Positions 11,040-20,111 of a stretch of 64,000 nt of DNA are shown one piece after another. The stretch is from Zygotorulaspora mrakii (Eukaryota; Ascomycota; Saccharomycetes; Saccharomycetales; Saccharomycetaceae). Position 1 is the first letter of the stretch; every line of letters begins with the position of its first letter. The notes below the pieces were generated by a model. It had not been told where the DNA came from. It saw only the letters and a list, made by a program, of their open reading frames with translations, and made no database searches. The DNA is taken from the NCBI RefSeq assembly GCF_013402915.1, contig NC_050719.1, positions 1,364,001 to 1,428,000 on the forward strand, read 5' to 3'. The translations under genes were made by a program, and so were the position numbers.

Positions 11040-11336
11040 TGCGTTGTATTTGTTTATTTTAGGGCGATTGTGGTTGTTGTTGTGTTTGGAGGAAATGGGA
11101 CGAAAACTTTCCAGTCCGAATTGTTTTCTATAGGGAAAATCTCTTTTAACGCAGTTTCTTAAGAGTAACCTCGAGCTCAACGAATAGAATTTCTTTGTAA
11201 ACAAAGGGCTCTTGCTAAGATAAGAAATTGTGAGACTATTTTTGTTAGTTGTTCTTAATATTTTAACTTCAAAAAAAAAAACACAGTAAACCGTTGTATC
11301 AACTGTAACGAGAGGATCGAATCTTTTCAATATAAT
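11040..11336 (-). CDS. ACC1: In-frame non-AUG N-terminal extension of ACC1 (probable mitochondrial leader)
   Basis: Upstream of ATG 11039 the frame stays open for ~109 codons, back to a TGA at 11369-11367, with no in-frame ATG. Near-cognate codons ATT (11336), ATA (11333) and TTG (11330) lie consecutively at the distal end. The translated stretch proximal to the ATG is rich in Arg, Lys, Ser and Leu and nearly acid-free (e.g. FYSLSSRLLLRNCVKRDF), as a mitochondrial presequence should be. S. cerevisiae HFA1 is known to start at a non-AUG codon to make mitochondrial carboxylase. Here the single gene could supply both forms. Caveat: an 11-A run (11271-11281) lies inside the frame, so a sequencing indel could alter the distal part. 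The true initiation codon is not resolved. Confidence 0.6.
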
Positions 11337-12270
11337 GCATTCACGTTTACGCTGTTTGGTAACTACTCAACGCACCTGCTCCGATATAGCCCCACCTTCC
11401 TTTTTCCTTCCAGCTTCAAGTTCTTCAGGAATACCTTTTTTCATCTTGATTGTTTTCCCGGAATTTCAACAAAAAAAAGGTTCACCCTGTTTGACCTCGC
11501 AATGCAGGGAAAAACAAGCCAGAAAAAGCCAGGGCAAAACCATCGATGAAAGAAAAGAACCCAAAATTGAAAAAAAAGACACAAGGTGCGCAATGGCGAC
11601 GCAATCGTAGCAGAACCACCCAACTAAACTAGACTCTGGCTATATCATCTGCGATCCTGTCTCTCGCTATAGTCTTGGCGACCATGAAAAAAAAAAAATC
11701 TAAATACATACTTTCTGATTATAACCGCAGATATGTAGCAAAACGGTCAAAACAGTTTCAGTCTTGGAATATAAGCTTGTGATCGAACGAACAGTCAAGC
11801 TGTAGTTACAAACACTTGGGAAAAGAGAAAGGGAAAAACGATAGGCAATTCAATCCAAATCAAATCAATTTGGCAAATGTCGTTTGATGCTACCGTACCG
11901 TTCTGGCAAACAATATAATTTCTGTGAGAATTTGAGTTAACCGAATCTGAACAGCAATGATTGTTGTTAGGAGTTGTTTGAAGTTGTTTGTTTGTTCAAT
12001 GCGGTTGTAAAAGGGAATACAATTCCACATTTTTGCCGCCGAGTTCACTTTTTTTATCCTCTGGCTTTATATTCATGACGACACAACGCGCTAACCCAGC
12101 GCAGCGAAATTTTCGGTGGGCAAAATGCACTTTTGTTGAGATTGTTAGAGGCTTGAGCCTGCGGAGTGTGCAACAGCAACAAACAAGAGCGACCAGCTGA
12201 TAAGTGCCAGACTGATACTCAAGACAGGAATGTGAGGGTGTGCCACAGCAGTATTATGTGACATAATCCG

Positions 12271-12350
12271 CCGTAACCCCTTGTAATCTACGATAACTCC
12301 TTGACATCTACGATGATCCCTTGCAATTTACGATAGTCTGTGATAGTCGG
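12271..12350. repeat. Degenerate 20-bp tandem repeat upstream of TIM23
   Basis: Four consecutive 20-base units at 12271, 12291, 12311 and 12331. The first three share the pattern CGATAAC-CCTTGnAATCTA with a few changes; the fourth keeps only CGATAGT. They lie ~480 bp upstream of the TIM23 ATG. Function is unknown; it could be a binding-site array or a decaying minisatellite. Confidence 0.75.
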
Positions 12351-12825
12351 CAATAGTTTACTACGCGCATTGATTGACTAAACTATATGAGCCCCATATA
12401 AAGTTTCTCAACAAGAAATCGTTCCTCCAGCGGCACTTTGTATTATGGGCAAGCCAGGTGCCCTGACGTCACGTTGGTGCAACTTGTAAACAGGTTTTTG
12501 TCCGGACCAATACAGTACAACAAAGTCTGGAGGACAGGCCGTCCGTCGGGCTGTCCGGGGAAGTCGACTGCTTCTGCTCCTGGCTCGTTGCAGCCTGTTG
12601 ATCTTTTGATGCTCTTTGTATCACTTGCCACGTAGCTGAAAAATTTTTTTGTCAAGGCGTACCACACCCATTCCATTGCAAGGTGGTGGGTGAAGGCCAC
12701 TCGAGATAATGAAAAAAAAAAAGACAGTATAGGGCATGGTTTCTCGGTTCGGGTGTTCATAACGGTCACATAGTGGATCAGCGATTGGCCTCTCCCTCTA
12801 CTGTACATTAGCAAACCATTCCATC

Positions 12826-13485
12826 ATGTCATGGTTATTCGGCAAGGGAAAGAGCTCGAATGAACAAACACAGAAACACAGCGAGTTCGAACCGGATTCA
12901 CATATCAATGAAAAGCTAGGGTTTGATCCGCAGCAACTAACGAGCGTATCCAATATAATTTCGAGTCCCGGTGCTCTGGATCCTGCAAGACTTCATCCGT
13001 TGGCCGGGTTGGAAAAGGGCGTGGAGTATCTAGACCTTGAGGAGGAACAGCTTTCCACACTTGAAGGTTCGCAGGGTTTAATCCCATCCCGTGGGTGGAC
13101 CGATGACCTGTGTTACGGGACCGGTGCAGTCTACCTAGTTGGATTGGGAATCGGTGGTTCGTACGGGTTTCTGGAGGGCTTGAGAAATATACCACCCAAT
13201 AGTCCAGGAAAGCTGCAGTTGAATACAATTCTAAATCACATCACTAGGAGAGGTCCATTTTTAGGTAACAACATGGGTGTCTTGGCATTAACTTACAATT
13301 TAATAAACTCGACAATCGATAGTTTCAGAGGTAAACACGATACGCCGGGCTCCATAGTTGCTGGCGCGCTAACGGGTGCCATTTTTAAATCTTCGAAAGG
13401 TTTGAAACCAATGGCATATGCATCGGCTTTAACAGCGGGTACAGCTGCTACATGGTCCGTGCTCAAGAAAGGTATACTAGAATAG
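12826..13485 (+). CDS. TIM23: Mitochondrial inner-membrane translocase subunit Tim23
   Basis: A 219-residue channel subunit of the TIM23 presequence translocase. The N-terminal ~95 residues form the hydrophilic intermembrane-space domain, including ARLHPLAGLEKGVEYLDLEE and LIPSRGWTDDLCYGTG, which match S. cerevisiae Tim23 closely. Four membrane segments of the Tim17/22/23 family follow, with the Gly-rich GLGIGGSYGFLEG and the conserved RGPFLGNN and LRGKHDT-like loop (FRGKHDTPGS). Length is near the 222 of S. cerevisiae. The ATG is unambiguous (MSWLFG). The most N-terminal ~40 residues are the divergent part. Confidence 0.98.
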   Translation: MSWLFGKGKSSNEQTQKHSEFEPDSHINEKLGFDPQQLTSVSNIISSPGALDPARLHPLAGLEKGVEYLDLEEEQLSTLEGSQGLIPSRGWTDDLCYGTGAVYLVGLGIGGSYGFLEGLRNIPPNSPGKLQLNTILNHITRRGPFLGNNMGVLALTYNLINSTIDSFRGKHDTPGSIVAGALTGAIFKSSKGLKPMAYASALTAGTAATWSVLKKGILE

Positions 13486-13618
13486 AAAAGCTAAAAGTCA
13501 AAAAAAAAAAAAAGAAAATGATAATGAATGATGCGCTTGTACATATATATATATATTTCAAAATATTGTAGTAATACCAAATAAACATTATTATCAAGGT
13601 ACAACTTTCAGTCATAAT

Positions 13619-15028
13619 TTATTCTCTTCCAAAGGTAAAGTCAGCATTGTTAGGCTGGTACTTCTCCAAAGCTTCAATGAATGAATCCATATCAACAATG
13701 GGATATATGGCGTTTTCAAATTCATCATCCTCAAGTTTGATTCCGTTGAATGCAATTCTATTAGGTGTACCTGGTTTCATAATTAGAGTTCTTTTTTGTA
13801 GAATATCGTCGGTTGTTAACTCAATTACCTTTTCTTTGATGTCATTTATATCGACTCCCTTGTTGATTAAAATTGCACAGAGTCCGGCAATGCTTGGTGA
13901 GGACATTGAAGTTCCAGAAAACGATGCCCACTTATTAGGGTTTCTAATTGAAAGTGATCTAACCTTAACCCCTGGTGCAAAAACGTCTACACATTGACCC
14001 CAATTACTAAACCTCGCTATTGTATCAGTTCTATCATCAAAAGCACCTACTGCTATTGCCTCTGGTGCGGATGCTGGACTCGTCCAACATGCATTCATGT
14101 TGGAATTGCCCGCTGCTGTTACCATGAGTAATCCGGATTCGAATGCTGCTTTAACGGCTTGGTTAATAACACTGTTTCTCATCGAACCTAGACTTAAATT
14201 TGCCACACAAGCTTTATTGTCATTATTTTCCCTACAATGTGCAATTGCAAATTCAATTGAACTAATCACAGTTGTTAAATTGCCTTGTCCCTTTGAATTC
14301 AATGCTTTAACATCTATTATGTTAGCTTTTTTAGCTACACCGAATCTTTTGGATGCCACGATCCCCGCGACATGAGTGCCGTGGCCATTGGAATCACCAA
14401 CTCCCTCTCCAGTAAAGTCTTGACCGAAATGGAGTCTTTCATCAAACTCGTCTGAATTGGGATGAATACCTGTATCGATTATATACACATTTACGCCCTG
14501 TCCCTGATGGAACTTGTCGTAGTAGTAATTGAACGATTCGTAATACTTCTCATCATCAAAGTCAAAAGGCAATTGCGATCGGCGTGATAATCTTGCCAGA
14601 TGCCGTGGAGCATTGTTTTGAATCTCAGTCCTATCATATAAATCGTCGTCAGCATCATAGTCATCGTCATCGTCATTTTCGATATCGCCATCGCCATCAT
14701 GAGGATCTCCATACTCCTCATCATAATCATTATCCCCAAATGCATCGAATTTGATGTTGGGAACCATCTCTGCCACAAGCGGGTTTCTTTTCATTTTTTC
14801 CATCACTTCCTCAGGCACATCAATTGTGATACCTCTAAAAGACCCAAAGCAGAATGTCTTTTTGACTTTACTACCGAACATTTCTCGAATAAAATTTAGC
14901 TTTCCCATCCCTGTACTCATAAAAATACGGAAACATTCTGGTGTTTTAAATCTAACAAAATACTCCTCTGCGAGAACTGTTTCACCACACAGACACGATA
15001 TGAATATTAGCAGCCAAAATGCTCTCAT
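13619..15028 (-). CDS. RRT12: Subtilisin-like serine protease, RRT12 family
   Basis: A 469-residue secreted subtilase. There is a signal peptide (1-20, ends VLA), then an inhibitor-I9-type propeptide (~21-95) and a very acidic Asp-rich linker (~98-133). The catalytic domain has Asp185 (YIIDTGIHP), His216 (NGHGTHVAG), oxyanion Asn308 (AAGNSN) and Ser374 (SGTSMSSPSIAG), so it should be active. The position matches S. cerevisiae YCR045C/RRT12, a spore-wall-related protease (dityrosine localisation). It resembles vacuolar proteinase B but lacks that protein's long prosequence. The RR at 149-150 after the acidic linker is a possible processing point (inference). It is convergent with TIM23, with a short AT-rich gap. 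Confidence 0.92.
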   Translation of the reverse strand: MRAFWLLIFISCLCGETVLAEEYFVRFKTPECFRIFMSTGMGKLNFIREMFGSKVKKTFCFGSFRGITIDVPEEVMEKMKRNPLVAEMVPNIKFDAFGDNDYDEEYGDPHDGDGDIENDDDDDYDADDDLYDRTEIQNNAPRHLARLSRRSQLPFDFDDEKYYESFNYYYDKFHQGQGVNVYIIDTGIHPNSDEFDERLHFGQDFTGEGVGDSNGHGTHVAGIVASKRFGVAKKANIIDVKALNSKGQGNLTTVISSIEFAIAHCRENNDNKACVANLSLGSMRNSVINQAVKAAFESGLLMVTAAGNSNMNACWTSPASAPEAIAVGAFDDRTDTIARFSNWGQCVDVFAPGVKVRSLSIRNPNKWASFSGTSMSSPSIAGLCAILINKGVDINDIKEKVIELTTDDILQKRTLIMKPGTPNRIAFNGIKLEDDEFENAIYPIVDMDSFIEALEKYQPNNADFTFGRE

Positions 15029-16865
15029 ACTATAAAGTTTCTGTCAATACCTACTCTCTTGCCAACCTGCTCGTTACGCAAAACTTTAATGTTATTCGAT
15101 CTGTTAAAGTATGGCCCTCTTTTTATGAATTACTGACGCTGACACTCCTTCCCCATTTCGCCATTTAATACAGTTTTCTTTAATTTTGTGTCACCACCCA
15201 TACCCCTTCTACCTACTTTAAGTTGTGTGTCGCCATATTTTTCAACCAATCATTTTTGAGATTTCCGCTTTTAAGCTTTCTCCGTTAACCAATGAAAACG
15301 CAGAGATCTACGGCACAACGCACAGTTGTGGTGTTTTTCATTTCTTTCTTCTGCACATCTTCAAATGGTTATGGCCATGATAAAAAGTGTAGACGGTTAC
15401 TTCTATGATGAGACTAAGAGGACCTCGAATATATACACCTTAAGAACCTTCTTGATCTGCAATCGACGGTAGGTAGTAAGTTTAGATATTTCTTAGAATT
15501 TTACACTCTTGCGACCCAATGGCCGACTCCAAACTAGAAACTTCTTGAAGTCTTCTTACTCGGGGCCGTCGTTCCTGATTTGAATAGTGACACAATGTAG
15601 TTCAAGAATTTGATACTTGTGAAATGAACACATGGCCTTAATGGTCGAGCCAGCGGCTTCTGTTATGATAAACGTAAAGGCGGTGTATACCCAAAGCGTA
15701 GTTTACCGAAACGCAAGACCGCTATGAAAAAACTAGCATTTGAGCGGGAAGCGTTATCTCTTCTGAGCCTGATGATATAGTTCCTGAAGTTATTGTTGAA
15801 ATATAAATCGAGATTGTAAGATATATTAAAGAGATGACTTATAAGAATCAAAAAGAGACAATTGGTCTGTAAAACAAAATAAACGAAGTCAGATGAAACC
15901 CTAACAGAATGTCAATCGATAATGGAAAGATATCGGATGATAATCTATCACGAGACGTTTACAACTCAGGAGTCTGACTACGAAGGAGTCTATGGCATGG
16001 AACATGAAATAACAGTTGTACTGTGGATTCTATGGGACTAGAAATGGTGTGATGACGATGAAAATTCTTCACTCGTCGTCCTCTGTTATGGTTCAATAGG
16101 TGCGAAATGTTGGGTATAAATACTGACGTATTTTCCAGATATTAATCCAAGTTCAATTAGTTTTATCTCAATTCATGATATAGAAAACCAAGGAATTATA
16201 TATCTCTATAATTGAATATCATAGTATCATCATCAATGTCAAACCAAGTTACTATCGACAACGCCGAAGAAAACATTCTTTATAAATAGTTATATCCTTC
16301 ATCAAGAATTGTTCAAGTCTCATGAGGCGTACTTAGGTATAATGTGCTTCTTCTGACGGTTGTACGGCTTTGTTTTATCTATAGGTGTACTTTGCACATA
16401 AAGCATGCGAGTTCGTATCCCCTTGGTTCGTTTAAGATGGTAGTAAACCGCGAGAATTCTTTAATCTAATTTATGTATCTTCCGATGCAATGGGGTGTGT
16501 AGTCGTAGATGTCTGATGCCATGTATTCTTTCCAATACGCTGTATGGATTTCTCATGTTGTTATGGCATGATAATTATGTGTTTCACTGGTAACCTACTC
16601 TGGAATTTTCCAATTCTGATCAAGCAGTTGCGCATATCAAGGCAAAATTAAAATAATGGACTCACAGCGTTGTTCTTTTCTTTTTCACTTTTCATCTCAA
16701 AGTCGTTTTTTTGTCGCTTTTAATCTCAGTAATCGATAAAGAAAATTCAATATAAAGCAAGCATTTGTAAGTAAGATCACACCTTTATTGTTCATTGATT
16801 CGCAAAGTTCTGGTAAAGTTTGTATCCGAATCACAATCACCCAATAGCACTGTACTTGGAATACA
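15029..16865. other. Intergenic region RRT12 / RCF2 carrying a solo LTR
   Basis: A 1.8-kb divergent gap. It holds the 495-bp solo LTR at 15794-16288. On either side I see only AT-rich sequence with no recognisable gene; a 62-codon antisense frame (15851-15663) overlaps the LTR edge and is not credible. No tRNA was found near this LTR, unlike the cluster at 43.5-45 kb. Confidence 0.6.
15789..16293 (+). mobile_element. Solo LTR A (Ty1/copia-like), with 5-bp target duplication
   Basis: The LTR spans 15794-16288 (495 bp), starting TGTTGAAATA and ending TATAAATA. It is flanked on both sides by GTTAT (15789-15793 and 16289-16293), a 5-bp target duplication. A TATA box (TATAAATA, 16115-16122) lies inside. 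An ATG at 16236 opens a short frame (MSNQVTIDNAEEN...) that reaches the LTR end, the place where Ty1 gag begins inside its LTR. No internal coding region follows, so it is a recombination-derived solo LTR. It is nearly identical to LTR B at 43951-44445. Confidence 0.93.
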
Positions 16866-17543
16866 ATGAAGATTTTAACTGCTGAAGAGATTGAAGCACA
16901 CAGATATCACACCTTGTCTGGTGGTGTTAAGGGTATAGTCGCTGGTCTGTTAATCTCAGGAGCAATTTTCAAAATTGTGCCACTAAGATATCCCAAATTC
17001 AACCCAAAAGCTATGACATATTCTGTCAAGACCGCTATGTTTATCACACCACCAACCTTGTTGGCAGCAATTTGTGGGGAAGAGGCCTCAAGTAAGTTTG
17101 ATGAGATTATGTACAGCAGTGGTGCTGAATCAAGTCAGGCCTTGGAGGAACATAGAAGATGGAAAAATTTGCCTTTCAAGGAGAAGCTAGTCGAAGGCTT
17201 GTCTAACAACAGGTATAAGCTCATCACAGGTGCTTGGGCAGCCTCGCTATATGGATCCTGGGTCTTCGTTAACAGGGATCCAATCATGACAAGGACACAA
17301 AAGGCGGTACAAGCAAGGATGTACGCTCAATTTATCACCGTTTTACTTCTGTTAGCTTCAATGGGTCTAAGCATGTACGAGCAAAAACTGCATCCAAATA
17401 AACAAAAGCAAAATGAGCAACAGCGTTGGAACAAGTTATTGCAAGAAGCTGAAGTTGAAGAGGAACGTGAAAAGGAAAGACTTAAAACCGGTTTTGCAAC
17501 CAACCAGGACAGAATCAATGCTAAAATTTTCAAATATGATTAA
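16866..17543 (+). CDS. RCF2: Respiratory supercomplex factor 2
   Basis: A 225-residue mitochondrial inner-membrane protein that associates with cytochrome bc1-oxidase supercomplexes. The N-terminus MKILTAEEIEAHRYHTLSGG is typical of Rcf2/Aim38. Hydrophobic segments lie near 22-42 and 57-75. A Hig1-type domain follows (~105-180) with YKLITGAWAASLYGSWVFVNRDP and VQARMYAQFITVLLLLASM. A charged Glu/Lys/Arg-rich C-terminal helix closes the protein. Length equals S. cerevisiae Rcf2 (224) within a residue or so, and the position matches YNR018W. Confidence 0.95.
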   Translation: MKILTAEEIEAHRYHTLSGGVKGIVAGLLISGAIFKIVPLRYPKFNPKAMTYSVKTAMFITPPTLLAAICGEEASSKFDEIMYSSGAESSQALEEHRRWKNLPFKEKLVEGLSNNRYKLITGAWAASLYGSWVFVNRDPIMTRTQKAVQARMYAQFITVLLLLASMGLSMYEQKLHPNKQKQNEQQRWNKLLQEAEVEEEREKERLKTGFATNQDRINAKIFKYD

Positions 17544-17812
17544 AGGCATTTTTGATTGTCGGCCTGATCGTTTTTAATAAAAGGATAATCTATTTTCACA
17601 ATAATATGGTGACCATGATTAAGTTTTCATGTTTTCGTTAGTTTTTTAAGTGTATCGTTTTACATATGTATTCAACGAGGTTCGTGTCATGCATACATAT
17701 ATATGTATATATATCTAAAGTATAGGTTTTAGAAATGAGTACGACGGAAAAAAAAAGAATTTTTAAAGACAAACATTGATACTACTATTTACAAAAGACC
17801 TTAAAACATGGC

Positions 17813-18358
17813 TTACCTTTTTTTTCTGAGACCTGCTTCCAAATCACCGACATCCAGCTTGGTACCTCTGATGTAATAATGCTTATTTCTCTTCCTTCTA
17901 CTGTCTGATTTTCTGAGTACATCTATTCTTTCAACCAATGGTGAGAAAATTGGTACCCTCACTTCAACGGAAGTTTTAGCTATTTGATTTCTTAGCAAAA
18001 CGGACGCATCCTGAATTAACCTCTTTCGATCTACTGATAGAACATAGCCAACAAAATTATCATATGAACACTTTTCAGCGTCGTATACAACCCTTACGAC
18101 ATCGCCAGCATTCAGGCTGTTCTTCGATTTAGAGATAATTTTTCTTCTCCATCCGTTTGGGTCCAGTTTTGTGTCCAATTCCTGCCTCGATAAGCGCTCT
18201 AGAATATTTGATGATTGAATTTTTTCCACCGGTGAATAAATTGGAATTATCTTTCTTGTAGTGGTTGGGATCTGATAGCTTCTAAAGAAGATTTTGGGTG
18301 TGCACCTGGGCACCAAATTCTTGAACATGATTGCGTCAATAGAGCTCGTTCTACACAT
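17813..18358 (-). CDS. IMG1: Mitochondrial large-subunit ribosomal protein bL19m
   Basis: A 181-residue homologue of Img1, the bL19 protein of the mitochondrial ribosome. The C-terminal half has the L19 SH3-like barrel: [39 protein letters not shown] and [20 protein letters not shown], ending in a basic tail. The N-terminus is Arg/Ser/Thr-rich with few acids, fitting a mitochondrial presequence. ATG 18358 is the first; ATG 18328 (MFKNLVPRC) is an equally plausible start. The frame upstream to a TTG at 18364 is ignored. It lies next to BUD23, as YCR046C-YCR047C do in S. cerevisiae. Confidence 0.93.
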   Translation of the reverse strand: MCRTSSIDAIMFKNLVPRCTPKIFFRSYQIPTTTRKIIPIYSPVEKIQSSNILERLSRQELDTKLDPNGWRRKIISKSKNSLNAGDVVRVVYDAEKCSYDNFVGYVLSVDRKRLIQDASVLLRNQIAKTSVEVRVPIFSPLVERIDVLRKSDSRRKRNKHYYIRGTKLDVGDLEAGLRKKR

Positions 18359-18564
18359 CCCCAACTAAAGTTCAAAGTGCCCTCCTACCTATTCATATGA
18401 ATTTTCGTCAAGTACATGCAGGAAGCTATGGAAAGAAACCCAAAAAAATATTCGTAAAATGTGAGAAAGAGAACAAGCTATTTTATTCTATATGGTACAG
18501 TCCCTCTACCTGCTGGTATATATCGCTATGAATGAATTGCGAACATGCATACTATTTAAAATGC

Positions 18565-19380
18565 CTAAAATCTGGCTCTCCTTTTTCTTCCTGTAAACTT
18601 AGAGTCCTTAGCGACCTGCCTGCCTCTTCTTTTCATCAGCTCTTTTTTCCTCAGAATGTACGTTTTATTGGACTCCTTGGTCTTCTTATTGGCCTTCCTT
18701 GAACGTACGGGCTCTTCCGATGCGTCCATGGTAACACCATCTAGATTCATCTGTCTTTCGTCGCCACTAGGTGATCCAGCACTCAGAACAAGGTAGAATT
18801 TTTTATTTTTCTTTGATTCAGGATCATCGATAACCACACCACCGCTGAAACCCGAAACTTTGGCAGCATGCTGGATTTGTTGAATCTGATCATCGTTTTT
18901 TGGATAGAACTGTGCGACAAACTTGCCACCTTTTTTCAGTGATGCAAAAAGTGAATTGAAAAATCTCATCAATCTTTGCTGTGGATCGTTGTACGAAGTG
19001 TCTGCATTGCAGAGCCATTGGATAGCACTAATACTTATTGCTGCATCAAAAGTACCTGCGCGGAACGGCACACCTTGGCCCATATCTTGCAGCATGAGAT
19101 CCCCCTCCAATTCACGGGTAAGCCCCACTGCGAGCATGCTAGGCGATATATCCATCCCGCACCATACGTGACCGTATTCTTCCGTTAAAATCTCGCCGCT
19201 GAGGCCAGAGCCGCACCCCACATCCAGTACGAACGAACCGGGAGGAATATTAAGCAGTTCTAGCGCACGAAGAGTCATCTTTGCTTGGATGTGCTGCACT
19301 CTTGTAGATGATGTATACTTTTGCGATTCCGCATCGTTGTAGAAGATCTCCGGTGGAGCTAATTCTTCTGGGCGTGACAT
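18565..19380 (-). CDS. BUD23: 18S rRNA (guanine-N7) methyltransferase
   Basis: A 271-residue SAM-dependent methyltransferase that modifies G1575 of 18S rRNA with partner Trm112, needed for 40S export. SAM motif I is VLDVGCGSGLSGE (51-63). Motif II is WCGMDISPSML, and SAIQWLCNAD is the substrate-side loop. The C-terminal ~70 residues are strongly basic (KANKKTKESNK, LMKRRGRQVAKDSKFTGRKR), matching the Bud23 C-terminal nucleolar/RNA-binding tail. Length is within a few residues of S. cerevisiae (275). Confidence 0.97.
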   Translation of the reverse strand: MSRPEELAPPEIFYNDAESQKYTSSTRVQHIQAKMTLRALELLNIPPGSFVLDVGCGSGLSGEILTEEYGHVWCGMDISPSMLAVGLTRELEGDLMLQDMGQGVPFRAGTFDAAISISAIQWLCNADTSYNDPQQRLMRFFNSLFASLKKGGKFVAQFYPKNDDQIQQIQHAAKVSGFSGGVVIDDPESKKNKKFYLVLSAGSPSGDERQMNLDGVTMDASEEPVRSRKANKKTKESNKTYILRKKELMKRRGRQVAKDSKFTGRKRRARF

Positions 19381-19568
19381 TGCTCCACTGTGATATAGTG
19401 TTTATTGACACGCAAATAGCGAACAATCAAGACCCACAAATCTCCAGGTATATGGCACTACAATCCGATATCTAATTCTATATCCTCTTAGCGCATCACA
19501 TCTCATCTCATCCTGGTCTGATGGTCTTTCACGATATTGTGAATGGCACGATGAAAATTTGTCCGTGT

Positions 19569-19575
19569 CGGGTAA
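19569..19575 (+). promoter_or_regulatory. Reb1-like site
   Basis: CGGGTAA, followed by C, matches the core of the Reb1 general regulatory factor. It sits immediately left of the TCGGACA array, about 190 bp upstream of BUD23. Motif match only. Confidence 0.5.
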
Positions 19576-19580
19576 CTATA

Positions 19581-19630
19581 TCGGACAAGACACTCGGACA
19601 GAGTGCTCGGACATTTTTTCTGTTCGGACA
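19581..19630. promoter_or_regulatory. Array of four TCGGACA motifs
   Basis: TCGGACA occurs at 19581, 19594, 19607 and 19624, with spacings of 13, 13 and 17 bases. An inverse-oriented partial copy (GTCCG) lies at 19561. CGG-containing direct repeats suggest a Zn2Cys6 activator site cluster, but no factor is identified. It could serve BUD23, the sterol acyltransferase gene, or both. Confidence 0.6.
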
Positions 19631-20111
19631 TCTGGTCCACTTTTGATCAGAAGAAGTGTATCATGTCCCTAAACAAGTGTATTTCACTCGCTGTTCTTAG
19701 AGAACTATACCGAATTGGCACCAGTTCTGCTGCAGTACCAGGAATCGACATTTACACGTTTTTGCGTTCGGGTATAATATGTAAAGCTCCCGTATGGACG
19801 TTTTCAGCTTTTTTGGAAGGGTATCACGTTCAACGACTAGAGACCATGAGGGCCCATTTTACGCACATGAAGGATAAGGTTTTAAGGTAAAAAGGGCATA
19901 GGCTGGCGGCGAGCCATGGACGTGAACGATATACGATTTGCATTTACGAATTATATAAGAAAAGGTGGGTCAAAACCTTCACAGAGTGTGGGAGACGGTA
20001 AGAAGGTGTGTAAGAAAGTGTGCGGTTTGCTATTGGGAAAGCATATAGGACAATTACTCTTATAGTTGCGGTGTTATAGTAGTTTAATTGTATTTTTGAG
20101 CGAAATTGGTG

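Larger units (their letters stand above)
11040..12825. other. Long divergent promoter region, ACC1 / TIM23
   Basis: About 1.8 kb between the ACC1 ATG and the TIM23 ATG. The first ~300 bp is the open ACC1 leader frame. A 13-codon upstream ORF (11340-11299, minus) overlaps it in another frame. A degenerate 20-bp tandem repeat lies at 12271-12350, and several A-runs occur (e.g. around 11686-11698 and 12712-12722). No conserved ORF or RNA gene was recognised; ORFs of 60-123 codons here look like chance. Confidence 0.6.
19381..20111. other. Divergent region BUD23 / ARE-type gene
   Basis: A 731-bp gap with a Reb1-like CGGGTAA (19569-19575) and an array of four TCGGACA motifs (19581-19630). A 75-codon frame at 19663-19890 has no recognisable motif and is not called. 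Confidence 0.6.

Noticed and set aside
12443..12814. 123-codon antisense frame upstream of TIM23
   Set aside because: Lies in the promoter, begins near the TIM23 start, and has no recognisable motif.
16401..16425. B-box-like GAGTTCGTATCCCC downstream of LTR A
   Set aside because: Flanking bases do not form a T-arm stem and no A box at a suitable distance was found.
19663..19890. 75-codon open frame (ATG 19663) between BUD23 and the sterol acyltransferase gene
   Set aside because: No domain, signal or recognised homologue; it lies in a promoter region with regulatory motifs, and the frame length is within chance expectation.
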